From the NCBI GenBank assembly GCA_964019055.1, contig OZ025213.1, forward strand, positions 5,309,292 to 5,373,291: a stretch of DNA of 64,000 bases. The letters run 5' to 3'. Position 1 is the stretch's first letter. Each line of letters begins with the position of its first letter. Source of the stretch: Anthopleura xanthogrammica. Taxonomy: Eukaryota > Cnidaria > Anthozoa > Actiniaria > Actiniidae. The position numbers were made by a program, and so were the translations under genes. This document shows positions 37,601 to 49,575 of the stretch, piece by piece. The notes under the pieces were generated by a model, which made no database searches, was not told where the DNA came from, and saw only the letters and a program-made list of their open reading frames with translations.

Positions 37601-40600
37601 CAATAAAGGCAGTGTGCATAAAAAACCCCTAAAATAACACTAGCCAATGTGCACGAGCTTGAATTTCTAGCACAAAGCATGACAGGAAACTGAGTCCTTA
37701 CGCTTTTTTGGCTCCTCTAAAAATTCACCTAACAATTTTCCCCCCAACATTTTCTATGGAAATGTAAGTATTTCAATAGATGAAAATAACAGAGTAATTT
37801 GATTTCCATGTTTCAATTTTTCAGGGCTCGGTTTCCCAGAGTGCTTTGTGAGCTTTGATGCACATTGTCTATTGTGTTCCGTCCCCATAACTTTGGTATG
37901 AGTTGCATCAGTCCAAAGATTCTGCCCACAGAAACCCAGGCTGCATTCTGTACAATTCTTTCTTACTTTACTTTGCTATATTTTCCAAAAGAACTAAATC
38001 TCGTCATGATTTCTCAGAAGCCTACAAGAAATATATAAACTTATGGTTAGATTAAGTTACTTTATTCACTGGACTATTAGTTAGATATTTGTTTACTTTA
38101 TATTTATCCAAATTTAATGTAATCTAGGATTTATTACTATATTATATTATTGCTTTGTCTTCTATATTTTAAGTCATCATATTTAATATTACTACTTCAA
38201 ACAATGTACATCAGTTTTATTTTATTATTAGCTTGATTATGATGATGATTTTCTCATTAAATTGTTATAAAATGATTGATAACAACCCTTATAATTCCTT
38301 GGGAAAGTGCTTTTTATAGAATTAAATTACTGGTAGTGATAAGTTTTAATGATATAAGTTTTAAGATATTCTAGTTCAAACATTTACTTACAGAGACAGA
38401 CTACTGATCTTACCTAAATTATACTCAACATGAGAGACTCAACTACACTAAGTTAGACTAAAACATCTCTGTTGCCATACAGTGTATCATTGAATACGTT
38501 CGCTAACATAGTTAAATATAGTTATTGCTTTAAAATATTGTAAATACTAACAGTACATATTAAGTTCAGTCTATTTTAGTGCATATTTTCTTGCTAGGCA
38601 GTCAAGAAATATAGTGAGTAATGAAAGAACTTGCAGCTTTTTTCTTAATTCTGGGACCTACCAACTCAAGACTTCTGGTGTTTTGGCTTCCATCAATCAA
38701 ATTGAAGAGGCCCTGAGCCTCTGAGAAATAAAGATTTTGAACAATAAAGAAATTCCCATGTGAAAATGGCCATCTACTGTAGTGACAGGAATTTTCTTAT
38801 TGCTCGTTCGGGATAAACTCACCCCGTTGTAAGTTTGATTAACAGAAATGCCAGATGTCTGGTGTCAGTAAGGTCACAGAAATATGAAAAGTGCTTGGAG
38901 CTGAAATATGAAAAGATCCTGGATGAAAATTGCATTGGAATTTTAAAATCATTGTTTTGTGCTTTTTTCACAAAGATTAACCACACTTCATCCATCCATA
39001 ACTACAGTTATCCATAATTATTATTTAACTAACCTTTTGTAATTCCTGTTGTAATTCCTCATCACCGCCAAGTAAAGGGGACTGTGGTTTAATGCCGAGT
39101 CCTTCTACCTTTAATGAAAGGTTGCTTGTTTCTTCTACGCTATTATCCTCTTCTCCACTCTCACTCTGAGCACATATCTCATCAATATCCTCATCCTCAT
39201 CATCATCTTCGTCCCCTTCATCATCACTTAAACTTCCAAGTTTCTCAAGCTGCCCTTGAGTGTCCATTGCATCTTTTAACTCCTCGATTCCTTCATCTCC
39301 AATACAGTTACCTGGAAAAAATTTACGACACGGTTAGTAGTGTACTATGGAAATAGTAAGCAATGCAACCCCCAAATTTTTTTTTTTGGTATCAGTCTAG
39401 GGTATCAGAAGTGTATCAGTAGGTTGTCGGTAGGTTAATAACTATCATAAATAGTTGTCAGTAGGTTTAAATTGATAAGTTGTGGGTAGGTTGATGGAAT
39501 GTTCACCGTAGGTTGTCAGTAGGTTCAATTTGGGAGTTGTTTTCTTTGTTGTTAGTTTGGACTTTATAGCAAAAGTATACTTCAAGACTACATTTATTCC
39601 TAGACAGTTTATTCTTGGGGTAAAACCATGTGACTCAAAATCCCCTGAGATATAAATAACAATAAAACAGCCACCATGTTGGTTGATATAACAAGAGAAT
39701 CTTAATGAAAAATGCTTTGTATAGTCCACCAAGATGGCAGCAACATTACATGTACCCCAAGAATTGCACAGAAAAAAAAACAAGCATGCACTGGTCAGAT
39801 GAAAAATCCTCAATTTAAGGGAGGGACCCAACAAATTCTGTTCACATATGTGATACAAAGTCCAGGAATCAAACCTTAGTTCCCAGTAGTGAGAGGCAAA
39901 CTTGTGCACTATCACTACACCACCCTTTGATTCCCCAAGCATGCATAAATATGTTTACCATCAGTTAGAGTCACTTACCATTTAAGTCTAGCTTTTCTAA
40001 AAACTCTTTATTCTCTACTGCCGCAGCAACAGCCACTGCTCCTTCCTTGTTGATTTCATCAAATGATAAATTAAGTTCCTAGAAAAAAAGTTTTACGTGT
40101 TAAAAAGGACATCACCCCATGTTAAAATTAAGGGTAGTAATCATGGGTGGCATAGCAGTAGTGCATTTGCCTCTCACCATTGGGGGGGGGGGGGGATTAG
40201 ATTCCTGACATCGGCATCATATTTTTTAGGCTCTCCCTTGATTTGAGGGTTTTTCTCCAGGTTCTCCAGTTTCCCTACCTCTACAAACCCTAACAAGCTA
40301 TTTATTTATTTATTTTGTTTACTTACCAATTAGATAAAGATACAAATGTCTAATTGACGGCATAGTCAACAGGACAAGAGTACCATGTAAAGACTAGACT
40401 AAATTCCAATACCCTCTGTGAGTTACCCATGCCCTGACTTTGATCAGCCCAGAGGTTGTTTTAGGTTTGGATCTGTGAGTTAGCCATGCCCTGACTTAGA
40501 CCAGCCCAGAGGTAGTTTTAGGTTTGGATCTGTGATTTAGCTGTGCCCTGAGGTTGTTTCATGGCATTGATAAAATCTGAAGGTTTTTAAAAAAGTCCAC

Positions 40601-43600
40601 AATATTTGTGATATATACCTTGAGATTATTGGCTCCTTTGGTCAATTCCTCTGCTAAAACCTTGGCTCCCTGAGTTTTCACAAGACAATCACCAAAATTG
40701 ATAACTTCTATGTTTGTTAACAGTGGTAGGACCTGAAAAGTGAAAATAAATGCAACATGAGATGCCATATAGACACAGCTAAAAATAATGTTTGCATTTG
40801 GTCTGACATGATCACTGTCAATTTGACCAGTCAAGTGGACTGGCCTAAGATGCATTTGGCCAGACATTGTAAAAGAATGTAAATTAACTTTATAAGAGAG
40901 GTTGATAAACTTGTGGTACTCTATTTTTAATGTCTCTGAATGAGGTGGGACCACCATTCAAGCCACAGCAAAGGTCTAATCATTTGCAGATATTTTAGAG
41001 TGAAGGCAGCACCTTCTACTCAGATAACTTAAGACCCTGAGTGTGAGTCCAGCTGAGGCTTGAACCCATGACCTCCTGCCCAGCTGTCCGGTGCCGAACC
41101 AACAGAGCCAACCAGGAGGCAGTTATACCTGTACTACTTAATCCACCAAACCATGGTGTTGACACCAAAATACATATGATGACTATGCCCACAAATGTCT
41201 ACAAATCCACCGACAAACATCAACGTTTTAGTCTGCATTCCTTTCTTCACAGGTTGGCATCCTTTTGATGAGTTGTAGAGAAGAAAATTATCAAAAGGAT
41301 ACTGACCCGTGGAGTAAGGAATGCAGACTAAAATGTTGATGTTTGTAGCCTGATTCATAAATGTTTGTTGGCATAGTCATCATATGTATTTTTGTATTTT
41401 TGTATAAGATATTTTTAGTATAAGATATGGTTGCTTGTTATTATCAAGGGATTTCTTTGGATTCTCCAGTATTCTTCCCTTCACAACATACAGTACTGAT
41501 AAACAAGAACATACCTTGGCCATGGCAGCTGCTCCTTTCTCTGTGAAGATGTTATCATTGAGATTAAGAATCTGAAAAACACACCAAAATATATATAAAA
41601 TATGTATGTACTTTCTACAAATAAACATACCTTAGTTGACTTAAATGTTGGTTTAATATTATTATTTAGTTATTATATATCATCCCTCCTCCTTCTGTCC
41701 AATCCCCCTGCACTGTCACACAGTCCATTACAAGCTACAATACTATATGTCATTTGTTACATCAACTTGAACATGAGCTAAAAATAATCGCTGCTTAATG
41801 CAAGGCTGCAAATAATTTTTGATAGGCAGTTCATTTGTCAGGCCAGAGGAATATTTGACCTGTCAAACCCAAGTGTGTCTGGTCAAATGTCCAGAGAAGG
41901 AGAATCATTTACCAGTCAAGAGGTCATTTTTACTGGACATTTGCTCAATGACTGGCACCTATTTGCAGCTTTGCAATGGTCAGGCATGATGACCAGCCAC
42001 ATCGGACTGATGTGACTTGTCAATGTTACCCATCAAGAGTACTGGCCTAAGAGGAGTAGAGCTGAACATTGTCTGTTGATTGGCCATTAATTTTAGTCTT
42101 GTTGATACAGTAAACTTACTTTTAAGTTAACATTTGAAGCCATTGCATCTGCTAGGGCTGCTATTCCTTCGTGTTGTATACCATTTTGTGGCATCTGTAC
42201 TTCCACTAGAGTACCAATAACCTAATAATAAAATACAATTCTGTCTCAGTAAATAAAAAAAACTAAAGGTACTGAGAAAATATTTAACTTTTTAAATTAC
42301 TTTGTTTTATTTTATATTTTAAGTTTTTTGTTTTTCTCTTTTCTCAAAGCTAACACAACACAAAGCAAGAAGTTCCATGATCATTGGGTAGACTTTAAAT
42401 GACTGTGAAATGGCTTAACACATGGCACCGTCATGGTACATGTTTTAATAGCGATGTGAGAACATCCTTTGAGCCAATCATAGTGTGGACAAGACCACTG
42501 CTCACTCAGTAAATTGCTTACTATCAATCATGTGACTTTTCTGGATTTGACTGGGGGGCAGCCATGGTTGACTGGGGGGCAACTAGTGATTCTTAAATCA
42601 AATCACATCAAAATAACTCCTCAAAGTATTCTATCTGACTATTTGTACAACATGAAACCAGAAAACAAGATATACAGACAACCTTCAACATTCTACAAGC
42701 CAGTCAAAACGGAGATACTACCAGAAGTGACGTCTATTGATAGTAAGCAATATGCTTGGAGATAAGACCATCATAATCATGGCACAGAACATCTATGTCA
42801 TGAGCTTGAAGTTATATGATTATTAAGTGCTGTCATATTGATGCATGGTTCACCTCACAGGATATCCACACTGAGATCTAAAATCACTACTTCACATACA
42901 TTTTACCACACTAATGCCTATCACAGGACAACTTATATTTACCTTAAATGCTTCAGATAATGCTTTTGCTCCAGGGTTTTCCAGTCGATTTCGTCCCGAT
43001 ATGAAGACCTCAAGGGCAAGGGGTTTACCAGTATCTGAACTTGACCGATGACAATCTAACAGAGCTTTTGATAATAGCTAAAAGAAAAGTTAAAGTCCAA
43101 TTTTATGCATTGTGCAGGATTTACAAGAGAATGGTACTATATTAACATCGTATAGACTTTTTGGCTTGGACTTTTAAGTTAACATTAAAATGTTTTTCAA
43201 TTTCGGACCACCTGTCATTCCTTAGATTATTATTTCATTACGCATGAGAAGACACATGAATATGGATACAACTCAAACAAAGAATCTTATTCTCAAGCGA
43301 ATGACATATTGTCTGGAATAGGAAAACATTAAGTCCAAGCTGAAACAGTCTATTTATTATCAATGATAATATAGACAAAATAATGCATATGGTTTGTTAC
43401 ATCACAGGAATAGAACTTTAAGGTATAGGTTATTATTTACAGGGGGGGGGGGGGGGGTGGGGACCTGGTGCATTTTGATTTTTACTCGCACAAATTTTCA
43501 TGACCTGTCCCCCTAAAGTACCCTTTGTCTCTTTTAGCCCTGTCCTTTGTGGAGCATAAAAGATGCTGCCCCCCCCCCCCCTATTTGCACCAGCCCCCCC

Positions 43601-46127
43601 TAAATAATGACCGGTCCCTAACTTGATCCTGGTGCATGCAACATTATGGACACCCAACAATTTCTTCCCCAAAAGTCTTATCAAAACATTTCAAACTCTT
43701 ACCTTTCCCCCACCCACACCAAGACCATTGTTGTTGAATCTCAGCATCTTGAGTGAATAACAAGCTGTGCTTGTAAGTAACTTGACACAAGCCTTCACAC
43801 CATCTGGACCAAAGGCGTTATCACTTAAATCTAGTTCAACAAGTCTTGCGTTTGATGTTATGACAGCATCACTTAGAGCTTCCTGTACACACACAAACAA
43901 TCTTTTAATAAATACTACAGTGACAAAACAAAGAAAACCATTGTCTCATAACAAAAGTCAAGTACTACAACTACCAGAATCCCTTGCAGAATCCCTCTTT
44001 CTTTGGTTCAATTAATTAGCACCAATACCTACTGTTATGGATGCATCCAAATGAGATATTCTTTTGTTTTAAGAATAATACAAGTGAGGCTACTGGGTAA
44101 ATACAATGCTTGCTGTCTCATTTGCATATCATTTCAATGCATCCATAATAACAGCTATTTACTTTTCTTGTGAATTCATTTTTATTTGGGAAGGATGGAT
44201 GGCATAGTGGTGAGATGCATCTGACGTTCAATAGACCATTTTCAAGATGCGTGAGCGCTTTCAAAAATATTGCAGGCACAGACATGATCTCGAGGCATTT
44301 TTGGGCAGCGTCAATAGTGTGCGCGATCTTGCCCGAAAATGCCTCTTTTTCATGCCTGCGCCTGCAATATTTTTGAAAGCGCTCGCATATCTCGAAAATG
44401 GTCTATTCCTGGATTCAGTGTCATATGTGCGTTAATTTGCTTGCTATCGGTTCTTTGAGCTTCAAGGATTCTTCTCAGGGTTTAATTCAGTGGAAGAAGA
44501 GCCATTCTGTGGAACCACTGTTCCCCATTCTTATTTTCCCCCAATATTCTCACATTGGATGAAATAGAAATTTGACTAACAAAGAAAATGTTTTAGAAAA
44601 AGCTGAATGTAAGCTAACAAACTTACCATGGCTGGTGGGATTTCAGATCTCACTCTACCAGTAAACATATCACTCCATAAAGCTCTCTGCATAACAAGCA
44701 ACACACTTGGTTAGCACAGGGAGAATGCAATTTTGCCCAAAGAGAGGCTGTGAAATAGAAGAAAGACCCACTTTGGGGTTTGTCAATTTTTTGTACCTCA
44801 AATTCTGGTCTCTTTGAAAGTGCTTCAGCAATAGCTTTGGCTGCATCGACACCAATTGTGTTTCCCTCCAGACACAGGGCTTGCATATCTTTACTCTCTT
44901 TAATTGCATTGCAGATCTCCTCAGCTGATAATAACATATGAAGATAATATTTCAATGTTGTTTGGTATCTCTTGATCTACTCAAATGTACTACTGAATTT
45001 CCTGAAGTGTCAGCAGCTCAAAAAAATGATCCATCAGGCTTTTATTTTGATTGATATAGAAAAGTCATTTAAATTAACTCCCATGATCATTTTGATCATC
45101 CAAATGGGCACCTGACATTCAAATTCTCATTTAAACAAAGAATTGGGAAAAAATTGAAAGTCAGGTAACCATTTAGATCCATGGAAGTGATCACATGAGA
45201 TAATAGAAATGATTTTCCTATCAATTTTTTTTTTCAGGAATAGACTTTTTTACAGTTCCATTCCAGTAACTACAAATAATAGTTCCAAGTCGAGGTTGGA
45301 GTTGCCATATATGATAGATTATAGTTTTATTATGCGTGGCAACTCCATCCTTGGCTTGGAATTATTATTTGTGGTCACTGGAATGGAACTGTAAAAAGGA
45401 ATATTTGGTGGTAAGGTTATTCCTAAACTTGAATCCCTGGTTTTTCATGACCATTCCTGGCTTCTTAGCATTTGGAAAGGACTGACAGATTGCACACTGA
45501 CATATTATATTTTGCTCTGACTCAAACGATTATTTAGTGTTTGACCAATCACAGCCCTTTGTCACTTTTTAATGGCATATGAAAGGGAAACTGTAAAAGA
45601 GGTTCCAAAAACACTGCATAACACTTTATCTATACGCCAATATATCGCATCAACGCTCCATCAACAGGATTTTTTTTTTGTCTACAAGCAGTATAAATAT
45701 GATATAAATTTGGAACATTCCATTTTTAAACCCCCAAAAATGTCGAAAGCATGAGTGAACAATAAAAATTTTAAGACCTGTCTCGGAATCTTGTATTTCT
45801 ACGGTTAAATTATACAAAGATAAGAAAAATTCTACGTAAAATTCACTTTCTAAGCACAAACCGTTGACTGGGTAACCACTTTGGCAAATTTATGTGTAAA
45901 CCTTTAGACAAGCTAGATTCGACGAAAAAACTAACAAGAATCGTCTTCTTAGAATCTTTTTTTCCTACAAAGTATGTTCTGTAGCTATAAAAGCAGGCGT
46001 TTTTACCATCAGCAGCCGTATTGAGCTTGAGACTTTTTCCCTTGAAGCTGATTAGATTAACTTGAGCAACCTTGGTCTTCGCCAACAAGTTTGTCACATC
46101 GCTAAGATCGTCTTTTTCCAACGTCAT
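31624..46127 (-). CDS. RANGAP1: Ran GTPase-activating protein 1 (17 exons, about 604 aa)
   Basis: The protein stimulates GTP hydrolysis by Ran at the cytoplasmic side of the nuclear envelope, sustaining the RanGTP gradient for transport. Exons: 46127-46007, 44924-44797, 44686-44627, 43882-43703, 43077-42943, 42221-42120, 41571-41515, 40732-40619, 40078-39979, 39311-39034, 38718-38662 (less certain), 35223-35116, 34508-34464, 34011-33963, 33657-33569, 32898-32777, 31693-31624. Phases join without a stop. Motifs in order: [39 protein letters not shown] with the conserved Arg; [28 protein letters not shown]; LRRs such as [18 protein letters not shown] and [15 protein letters not shown]; an acidic linker (about 350-400); and a C-terminal domain ending [12 protein letters not shown]. 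The SUMO consensus LKSED is conserved, its Lys and Ser separated by the exon 15/16 junction. Length is close to the human 587 aa. An additional small exon between 38662 and 35223 cannot be excluded. Confidence 0.95.
31738..32222. repeat. TG/G-rich minisatellite in the last RanGAP1 intron
   Basis: Blocks of TGTGTGTG joined by GGGGTAGTTGGG and GGGGTAGTTGCG are repeated in an interval of about 62 bp. On the RanGAP1 sense strand it reads as CA repeats and CCCC runs ending about 45 nt before the acceptor of the final exon. Long Pro/Thr/His-rich open frames on the minus strand come from the repeat. Confidence 0.95.
32545..32712 (-). mobile_element. tRNA-derived SINE copy
   Basis: Read on the minus strand it shows a Pol III B-box-like stretch (GACCCAGGTTTGGGTCCC), then TAGAGTTACTTGGTTCTCTC and GGGTTTTTCTC. 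These features are shared with the other SINE copies in this window. It lies in RanGAP1 intron 16. Confidence 0.65.
33785..33955. repeat. Dispersed repeat, copy 1 (partner at 43211-43345)
   Basis: GAGAAGACACAGGAATATCG, CAAACAAAGAATCTTATTCT and CAAGAGAATGACA are matched with scattered substitutions at 43238 onward. Both copies are in RanGAP1 introns; this one ends within about 10 bp of the exon 14 donor. Confidence 0.7.
34889..35045. mobile_element. Inverted-repeat MITE-like element in RanGAP1 intron 12
   Basis: ATTCACCACTTTCCATACAT, then TTCACTGGTC and ACACAAAGCATT, are matched in reverse by AATGCTTTGTGTTTGGCCAG and ATGTATGGAAAGTGGTGAAT. Arms are about 50 bp. Confidence 0.7.
35849..36107. 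mobile_element. Long-palindrome MITE, hAT-like, with 7-8 bp duplication
   Basis: The left arm starts CACGGGCGCCAGAGTCACCT and the right arm ends AGGTGACTCTGGCGCCCGT. The foldback extends over about 110 bp per side (GCTTTATTTTGTTTTCAA against TTGAAAACAAAATAAAGC). GGTCTGAA occurs directly before (35841-35848) and after (36108-36115) the element. It sits in RanGAP1 intron 11. Confidence 0.82.
37067..37239. mobile_element. Inverted-repeat MITE-like element, about 52-bp arms
   Basis: TATAGAGGCTTTGCACCATC, then GTGATGGCAGCCATGACAGG and AGGCAGGAAC, recur in reverse complement with one mismatch at 37188-37239. TA occurs at both ends, which would fit a TA target site. In RanGAP1 intron 11. Confidence 0.8.
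37638..37877. mobile_element. MITE-like element with CTCAGTTTCC...GCACATTG arms
   Basis: The left arm, read in reverse, gives GACTCAGTTTCCTGTCATGC, TTTGTGCTAGAAATTCAAGC and GTGCACATTGGCTAG. The right arm gives GGCTCGGTTTCCCAGAGTGC, TTTGTGAGCTTTGATGCACA and TTGTCTATTG. A third, half copy is at 52187-52250. Confidence 0.65.
39611..39764. mobile_element. Short terminal-inverted-repeat element in RanGAP1 intron 9
   Basis: ATTCTTGGGGTA and its inverse TACCCCAAGAAT bound about 154 bp without coding capacity. The inverted repeats are short (12 bp), so the call is tentative. Confidence 0.4.
39835..39945 (-). mobile_element. tRNA-derived SINE fragment
   Basis: On the minus strand it reads GGTGGTGTAGTGATAGTGCA (A-box region), TTTGCCTCTCACTACTGGGA and GGTTTGATTCCTGGAC (B-box), the same order as the copies at 40143, 57460 and 61811. 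Confidence 0.65.
40140..40584 (+). mobile_element. tRNA-derived SINE with triplicated 3' unit
   Basis: The head has GTGGCATAGCAGTAGTGCAT and GCCTCTCACCATTGG before a poly-G run, followed by GAGGGTTTTTCTCCAGGTTC. The 3' part carries three tandem versions of a unit of about 58 bp (GTGAGTTAGCCATGCCCTGA ... AGCCCAGAGGT). It ends GGCATTGATAAAA, like the copy at 57460-57705. Confidence 0.75.
41000..41125 (-). mobile_element. tRNA-like SINE head (second type)
   Basis: On the minus strand TGGTTGGCTCTGTTGG (A-box-like) and GGTCATGGGTTCAAGCCTC (B-box-like) are spaced as in a tRNA. The acceptor and anticodon stems do not fold as a canonical tRNA, so I call it SINE-derived. Confidence 0.55.
41168..41392. 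mobile_element. Inverted-repeat element in RanGAP1 intron 7
   Basis: AAATACATATGATGACTATG and AACATCAACGTTTTAGTCTG in the left arm are matched in reverse by CAGACTAAAATGTTGATGTT and CATAGTCATCATATGTATTT in the right arm. Arms are about 95 bp. Confidence 0.75.
43211..43345. repeat. Dispersed repeat, copy 2 (partner at 33785-33955)
   Basis: GAGAAGACACATGAATATGG, CAAACAAAGAATCTTATTCT and CAAGCGAATGACAT parallel the copy in intron 14. The intron also holds poly-G (43441-43457) and poly-C (about 43571) runs. Confidence 0.7.
44186..44530 (+). mobile_element. SINE interrupted by a MITE insertion
   Basis: GATGGCATAGTGGTGAGATG at the left is a SINE A-box region. The sequence resumes after the palindrome with CCTGGATTCAGTGTCATATG and TTGGTTCTTTGAG-like body. 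The palindrome at 44230-44407 therefore appears to be inserted near the B box. Confidence 0.55.
44230..44407. mobile_element. MITE-like palindrome (AATAGACCATTTTC ends)
   Basis: AATAGACCATTTTCAAGATG, GTGAGCGCTTTCAAAAATAT and TGCAGGC are mirrored by GCCTGCAATATTTTTGAAAG, CGCTCGCATATCTCGAAAAT and GGTCTATT. Internal GAGGCATTTTTGGGC also pairs with GCCCGAAAATGCCTC. Confidence 0.85.
45246..45398. mobile_element. Inverted-repeat element in RanGAP1 intron 1
   Basis: TTTTTACAGTTCCATTCCAG, then ACAAATAATAGTTCCAAGTC and GGAGTTGCCA, pair with TGGCAACTCC, TTGGAATTATTATTTGTGGT and CTGGAATGGAACTGTAAAAA. Confidence 0.8.
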
Positions 46128-47183
46128 TTTGAACTTCAAGAAAACAAAATAAGGATATATAGCTTCCGTATTAGTACTGATGGCTAAATTTGATGCCAAA
46201 ATGTATGGATAAAAGCGATAAAGGGTGAAATATTAGTTTTACCTTGAACCATGTGCTGAAAAACTTGTCACAACTGCCGCCGAATTTCGTAAAATTCGAA
46301 AAAAATGAGTCCTTATTAGAGAAGGACTGGGAACTAGGAAGCGATACCGCTGGACTTCGACTGGCTCGAGTGGCAAAATCCTCACCACAGGATGCCCAAG
46401 CTAAGGAGGGAGAAAATGCGTGCAAAGTCTATCTAGCGCGTGTGTGTTATCGGTATCTCTTTAAAATTTATGATTATCTTTTTCCTTTCATTTTGAAATT
46501 ATTGAATAAAATTAGTGACCAAGATTGGGCTCCCTGTGGACTTGCTTGTACAAACAAAAAAGAAAAAAAACAACAACAAAAACAAAAATCATTAGTTATT
46601 GAATCAATCCAACATGTTTTCCATGTAAAAACTGCTGCGCGAATATTTTTTCTTTGTTAGTATGACCTCAAAAAGGATGTCAAAATGCATTGAAATGTTA
46701 TCTCTTTCTTTTGATGTGTAATAGCAAAAGATACCGTCGTAGCAGGGTGAGGAGCCTTGGGGCCGACCCCCCCCCCCCCCCCCCCCCCAATAATTTCGGA
46801 TGTACTGTATATTGAACACTGAAAATTTTAGGTCTGTTACTTATACAATCGGGTTACCGTACAATCCATATATGATAGCCCACTTTTCAAATGCTTAATA
46901 TCAATCAAGATCTGATATCTGATTAAAAAAATCTCATACTTATCGACTAAAATAACTCAAAAACCGTGGACGGTAAATTTTTTAAAGGCTTTGCATGTGG
47001 CTTTTATTTAAGGGTTCGTAAAATGGTGCTAAGAAAAGATTCTAAAACTCATTAATATTCAATGAGGCTAAGAGCCAATCGTGTCGCCCAAACTAAACAC
47101 GTGACGTATATTTTATACTAGGATAAAGGTCCATCAAACTAAAAGTCGGGGGCGGTTTTGAATATCTCAGGATAGTGCGGGGC

Positions 47184-47654
47184 TGATTAATAATTCATAT
47201 CCGTGCTGATACAATACATGCATCAAGAGTTCCGCGCTACTGCTCTAAGCGCATGCTCAGGGGATTAAAAAGTGGGATAAAATTTTTAAAATATGCTATA
47301 AATTATTTTAGTTGTATCTTTCTTGTCAAATACAATTTTCACTAAATATTCAAGATCGCGTATCGTTAAGCGAATTCTGAATCAAATATACCGAAAAATT
47401 GCATATTATACAAAAATCATCCCACTTTTTAATCCCCTGAGCATGCGCATTGAGCAGCAGCGTGGAACTCTTGATGCGTCTATGCATTTGTGCTTGATGA
47501 ACCGTTGTAGTTATAAAACTGTTTAATAAACATGAGTGTTTTAACTGCAGTTTTATTGCAGTTAAAACACTCATGTTTATTAAACAGTTCAATATCTACA
47601 ACGATTCATCAAAGACAAATGCATTGTATCAGCACGTATATGAATTATTAATCA
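47184..47654. mobile_element. Nested compound palindrome, about 470 bp
   Basis: The outer arms TGATTAATAATTCATATCCG (47184) and its inverse at 47618-47654 enclose two further hairpins. The first pairs ATCAAGAGTTCCGCGCTACT ... GCATGCTCAGGGGATTAAAA with its inverse at about 47400-47480. The second pairs ACTGTTTAATAAACATGAGT ... TTTTAACTGCA with its inverse around 47545. The layout is a three-way junction if folded. Confidence 0.85.
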
Positions 47655-49392
47655 AACCTGCACTCTCCCGAAATCAGCTCAAAACGGCCCTCTCTTATGA
47701 ACCTCCATACCTAAAAAATAGAATAAAATAAAATAAAGACAATTAAAGACAATTCATAGCGGAGGAAATAGATTTACTAATATCAAACAAATGTGTACAA
47801 CTTTTTATCTAAATTTACTTATAACTAGCGTTTTTTTCAACTAGAAACATTGAAAATATAGTTTAATAGATTGGCTGATTGATAACCGCGTTCATATTCT
47901 GTGTGTTAAGATTTTGTATAACTGAAAAATATCTTTAACCGCTGCCATGGAATAATCTCTTTTGAAGGATCTTGCATGATCTCGTTTGACTCTAAATCTC
48001 TTCCAATCCTCAAAAATGTTATGGGTCCACTTTGAAGAATATTTGGTACTCGAATTTACTAAAGCTTTCTCTTTCAGAGGCTTGTACCTTCCGAAAGCGC
48101 TGCATTGTCATTATCGGACACACGAAAAAAACAGAACATGAAAAAACAAAGCAAATCTAAATAACAAAGCATTGATGTTTAACAAAGAAAGGTTTTTCAA
48201 AAGCGTTATGCCCTAATAAGTAACACAAATGTTAACTGAGCCTCCTGAGATTTCTATTTCTTACAGACATCATATTGTAATTTTATTCATGAAACACACG
48301 ATATTCAAAACCTATAATGTGGCACCAGATTATACTGCAAAATACATTTTTTTATTATAGTCTTGAATACAAATGCTCAAAAAAATGTTTTTGACTCTTC
48401 ATACGTTTTAGAAGTCATGTAAAAAACTCGCATTCGTGTTTTATCGTGTTTACATCTCACGATAAAACACTCAAGCTCGTTTTTTAAATATCACTTCAAA
48501 GAATTCTGTGATGGGGGAACGTCCTAAAATAAACTTCATTGATTTTTTGAGATTCCTCATTACAGAATTTTTTCGGTGCAATCAAAGATTGGATCATGAA
48601 GTCCAAACATGCCAATTTTAAACGATTTTCACTTTGCGGTTTTTAGAGTTATTTAAATAAAAAACTTTGCACACAAATGTGAAGTGTTCTATCATTGTCA
48701 TAGCAATGTGTTGCGTCATATTTTTCTTTTTATTCCAATTCTTACTTTATGGTCTTTGGTTTTCTGGGTCAACTTACTGTCACATATTAGCCAGATAAAG
48801 TTTTTTTCAGTGTCGTTTTTGTTATGGTATATGGCAGTTCAAAAACCCTTTCTAGCCTCCTTAATTTACCTTCAATGTTTACCCTTCAACCGCTTTAAAA
48901 TTAAACGTTCAAAGTAGTCAGTGTAACCGTAAAAGCTTCCACCACATTGAGACCCTCGTATATGCTTATTTCTTTCCTATTTCATATTTATCATATTTAG
49001 TCACTTTTTATATGACCAAAATTTAAGCACAGTTCTAATTTATAAGTTGATAGTTCTACCGTGCCTGACTTTAATTAGTTTAAAACTTTTTTTCTGGTTT
49101 CCTAACACCTAATTCAGTTCCATATTTATATGTAATTGTTATATATCGATTTACTATGTAAATAACAGGTGCAAAATAAATGAAAATCTGAAAAGAATCT
49201 GTTTGTTTTCTTCCTCTAACGCGTAATTTTCAATAAACTATCTTTTTTAATGATTAAATTTCGCATTCTATAAACTTATTATAATTATCAGGCGGGTTGC
49301 TGTGCAATATGACAATCAGAAATTGGACTTGATTGTATCCCTCAGACAGCTGTCTATTTGTCGGTGAAAAAAGAATTAACTCGAACGAAAAA

Positions 49393-49575
49393 TAAATTCA
49401 TCACTCAACTAATATAAATTTCTAATATTAACTTTTATTGCCTCAAGGTCTACTTTACAAAAAATGCTCGAAACAGAGGCGATTATCCAATAAATTCATC
49501 ACTCGACTAATATTTATTTATAATATTAACTTTTGTTGTCTCAAGGTCTACTTTACAGACAATGTTCGCTAAAAC
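49393..49575. repeat. Tandem duplication of an approximately 100-bp unit
   Basis: AAATTCATCACTCAACTAAT through CTCAAGGTCTACTTTACA occurs twice in direct orientation with about 10 percent divergence. Short, non-coding. Confidence 0.75.

Noticed and set aside
39445..39942. 165-codon minus-strand frame
   Set aside because: Lies in RanGAP1 intron 9 and is composed of a SINE, a MITE and simple sequence.
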